Shown piece after piece: positions 62,946 through 64,000 of a stretch of 64,000 nt of DNA (position 1 is the first letter of the stretch; each line of letters opens with the position of its first letter). The notes under the pieces were generated by a model. The model saw only the letters and a list, made by a program, of their open reading frames with translations. It was not told where the DNA came from and searched no databases. A program made the translations under genes and the position numbers. Where the stretch lies: positions 2,569,001 to 2,633,000 of the forward strand of contig NZ_JAGGNA010000001.1 of NCBI RefSeq assembly GCF_017875765.1, in the 5' to 3' direction. This stretch comes from Flavobacterium sp. CG_23.5 (GTDB taxonomy: Bacteria > Bacteroidota > Bacteroidia > Flavobacteriales > Flavobacteriaceae).

Positions 62946-63377
62946 ATGGAATTAGGTAAATTAAATAAATACGATAAAGCGTATCTTAGGATTGCAACAG
63001 AATGGGGTCTTTTGTCGTATTGTAAAAGAAAACAAGTGGGCGCAATAATCGTTAGAGATCGAATGATAATCTCCGATGGTTATAACGGGACGCCTTCGGG
63101 ATTTGAAAATTGTTGTGAAGATAATGAAGGATTAACACGCTGGGATGTGTTGCATGCTGAAGCAAATGCTATTTTAAAAGTGGCACGATCGACACAGTCT
63201 TGTGAAGGAGCGACATTGTATATTACGCTTTCTCCATGTAAAGAATGCAGTAAATTAATTCACCAATCCGGGATAAAAAGAGTTGTGTATCATAATGGAT
63301 ATCGAGATGATTCAGGAATTCAATTTTTGATAAAAGCAGGAATAGAAGTAGAGCATATTCCTATATTAGAAGAGTAA
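62946..63377 (+). CDS. dCMP deaminase family protein
   Basis: 143 residues. Zinc-dependent deaminase. The catalytic motif is LHAEANAIL (His ligand and proton-shuttling Glu) with the two Cys ligands in SPCKECSK. GYNGTPSGFENC is typical of dCMP deaminases, so it probably makes dUMP for thymidylate synthesis. It shares a transcript with HupE and the S41 peptidase, whose ATG starts right at its stop. Confidence 0.93.
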   Translation: MELGKLNKYDKAYLRIATEWGLLSYCKRKQVGAIIVRDRMIISDGYNGTPSGFENCCEDNEGLTRWDVLHAEANAILKVARSTQSCEGATLYITLSPCKECSKLIHQSGIKRVVYHNGYRDDSGIQFLIKAGIEVEHIPILEE

Positions 63378-64000
63378 ATGAAAATTAATAATAAATACCT
63401 GCCCATATATTTTTGCGTAACTCTTGCTTTAGGAGTTATTCTGGGGAGTGTATTGAGTTTTTCAAACCAAAATCAATTTTTTGCCAAAAACAATTCTAAA
63501 AATAAGCTGAATAGACTTATTGATTTTATTAATAACGAGTATGTAGATAGCGTAAATACCGATTCTATAGTAAATCTTACCGTTGATAATATTTTGGCAA
63601 AATTGGATCCACATTCCGTTTATATTCCGCCAACTGAGCAAGCAGAAGTTGTTGAAAGCATGAAAGGAGACTTTGTAGGTATTGGGGTGAATTTCTACAT
63701 GTATAATGATTCTGTTGCCATAATAAAAACTGTTGAAAATGGCCCTTCGGCAAAAGCTGGAGTAAAAGCAGGCGACCGGATTTTGTATGCTGACAAAACC
63801 AAATTATTTGGACGTAAATTGCCTAATGATAGTTTGTTTTCCAAATTAAAAGGATCAATAGGTTCTGTTATTGAACTTACGGTTTACAGAAAATCAGAAG
63901 GTAAAAAGATTAAAGTAAAAATAAAAAGAGATGTAATTCCGCTTAAAAGTGTTGATGTTTCTATGCTTTTGAAAAATAATACGGGTTACATAAAAATCAA
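63378..64000 (+). CDS. S41-family C-terminal processing peptidase (5' part; gene runs off the window)
   Basis: 207 codons are present. An N-terminal TM anchor (about 8-25, YFCVTLALGVILGSVLSF) is followed by helical sequence (LDPHSVYIPPTEQAEVVE) and a PDZ domain from about 95 (GDFVGIGVNFYMYNDSVAII, AKAGVKAGDRILYADKT). This is the CtpA-like layout; the catalytic Ser-Lys domain is beyond the window. It likely trims periplasmic proteins. The ATG directly follows the dCMP deaminase stop. Confidence 0.93.
   Translation, partial: MKINNKYLPIYFCVTLALGVILGSVLSFSNQNQFFAKNNSKNKLNRLIDFINNEYVDSVNTDSIVNLTVDNILAKLDPHSVYIPPTEQAEVVESMKGDFVGIGVNFYMYNDSVAIIKTVENGPSAKAGVKAGDRILYADKTKLFGRKLPNDSLFSKLKGSIGSVIELTVYRKSEGKKIKVKIKRDVIPLKSVDVSMLLKNNTGYIKI

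Noticed and set aside
1..64000. Prophage, integrative element, CRISPR, rRNA or tRNA genes
   Set aside because: No integrase, phage structural gene, repeat-spacer array or structural RNA gene was seen; the only mobile DNA is the IS4-family element.

Overview
The window is a low-GC chromosomal segment of a Flavobacterium-like member of the Bacteroidota. The evidence is a -7 promoter element of the TAnnTTTG type before many genes, a type IX secretion (T9SS) sorting domain, a TonB-dependent receptor with a carboxypeptidase-like N-terminal domain, DUF3098/DUF4271/DUF4296 proteins, and weak Shine-Dalgarno signals. I see no rRNA, tRNA or CRISPR array. Gene density is high and most of the content is core genome.

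Layout. 1-9.5 kb: the 5' part of recJ, a DUF4143-type ATPase behind a repeated operator-like motif, an rsmI/amine-oxidase/HopJ operon, an acidic unknown protein, tdk, rpoN and asnS. 9.8-18.8 kb: a TlpA-like lipoprotein, an RND/MMPL transporter, a CPA2 cation/proton antiporter, frr-pyrH, a patatin-like lipase and a thioredoxin-fold protein. 18.8-22.5 kb: a ParE-type toxin with a short partner, then the ftsX/DUF3098/uppP/truB operon, which ends in an outer-membrane protein gene broken by an in-frame TAA. 22.7-30.9 kb: leuS with an enlarged segment before KMSKS, a hydrolase/ECF-sigma/membrane-protein operon, a zinc peptidase, an Lrp regulator, hemD and DUF4271. 30.9-32.4 kb: a complete IS4-family element with 20-bp inverted repeats and a 9-bp target duplication, inserted just upstream of DUF4271-hemD. 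32.4-39.4 kb: a glycosyltransferase, dihydroorotase, DUF4296, an epimerase, tyrS, a toxin-antitoxin pair whose toxin carries a nonsense codon, a LuxE-like acyltransferase and a tiny T9SS protein.

39.4-53.1 kb is the functional centre, a phosphate-starvation locus. It holds a beta-helix-like lipoprotein, a TonB-dependent receptor, a PhoB/PhoR-type two-component system, a phosphate-selective porin O/P-like protein, two tandem PstS proteins (one soluble, one a lipoprotein), PstC with an inserted tandem repeat, PstA, PstB and PhoU. TTAACAT-like repeats with 11-bp spacing lie before the porin, between the receptor and phoB, and before the lipoprotein; these are candidate PhoB sites. The likely flow is outer-membrane capture (receptor, lipoprotein, porin), periplasmic binding (PstS), inner-membrane import (PstCAB), and control by PhoR/PhoB/PhoU.

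53.1-64 kb: a glycosyltransferase, a Lys/Ala-rich secreted protein with a PBCV-type basic adaptor, a very large outer-membrane protein of unknown function, aspartokinase, a GNAT acetyltransferase, fbp, a TerB-like protein, a HupE/UreJ protein, a dCMP deaminase and the start of an S41 peptidase.

All calls come from reading the sequence and recalled family motifs; no database search was run.
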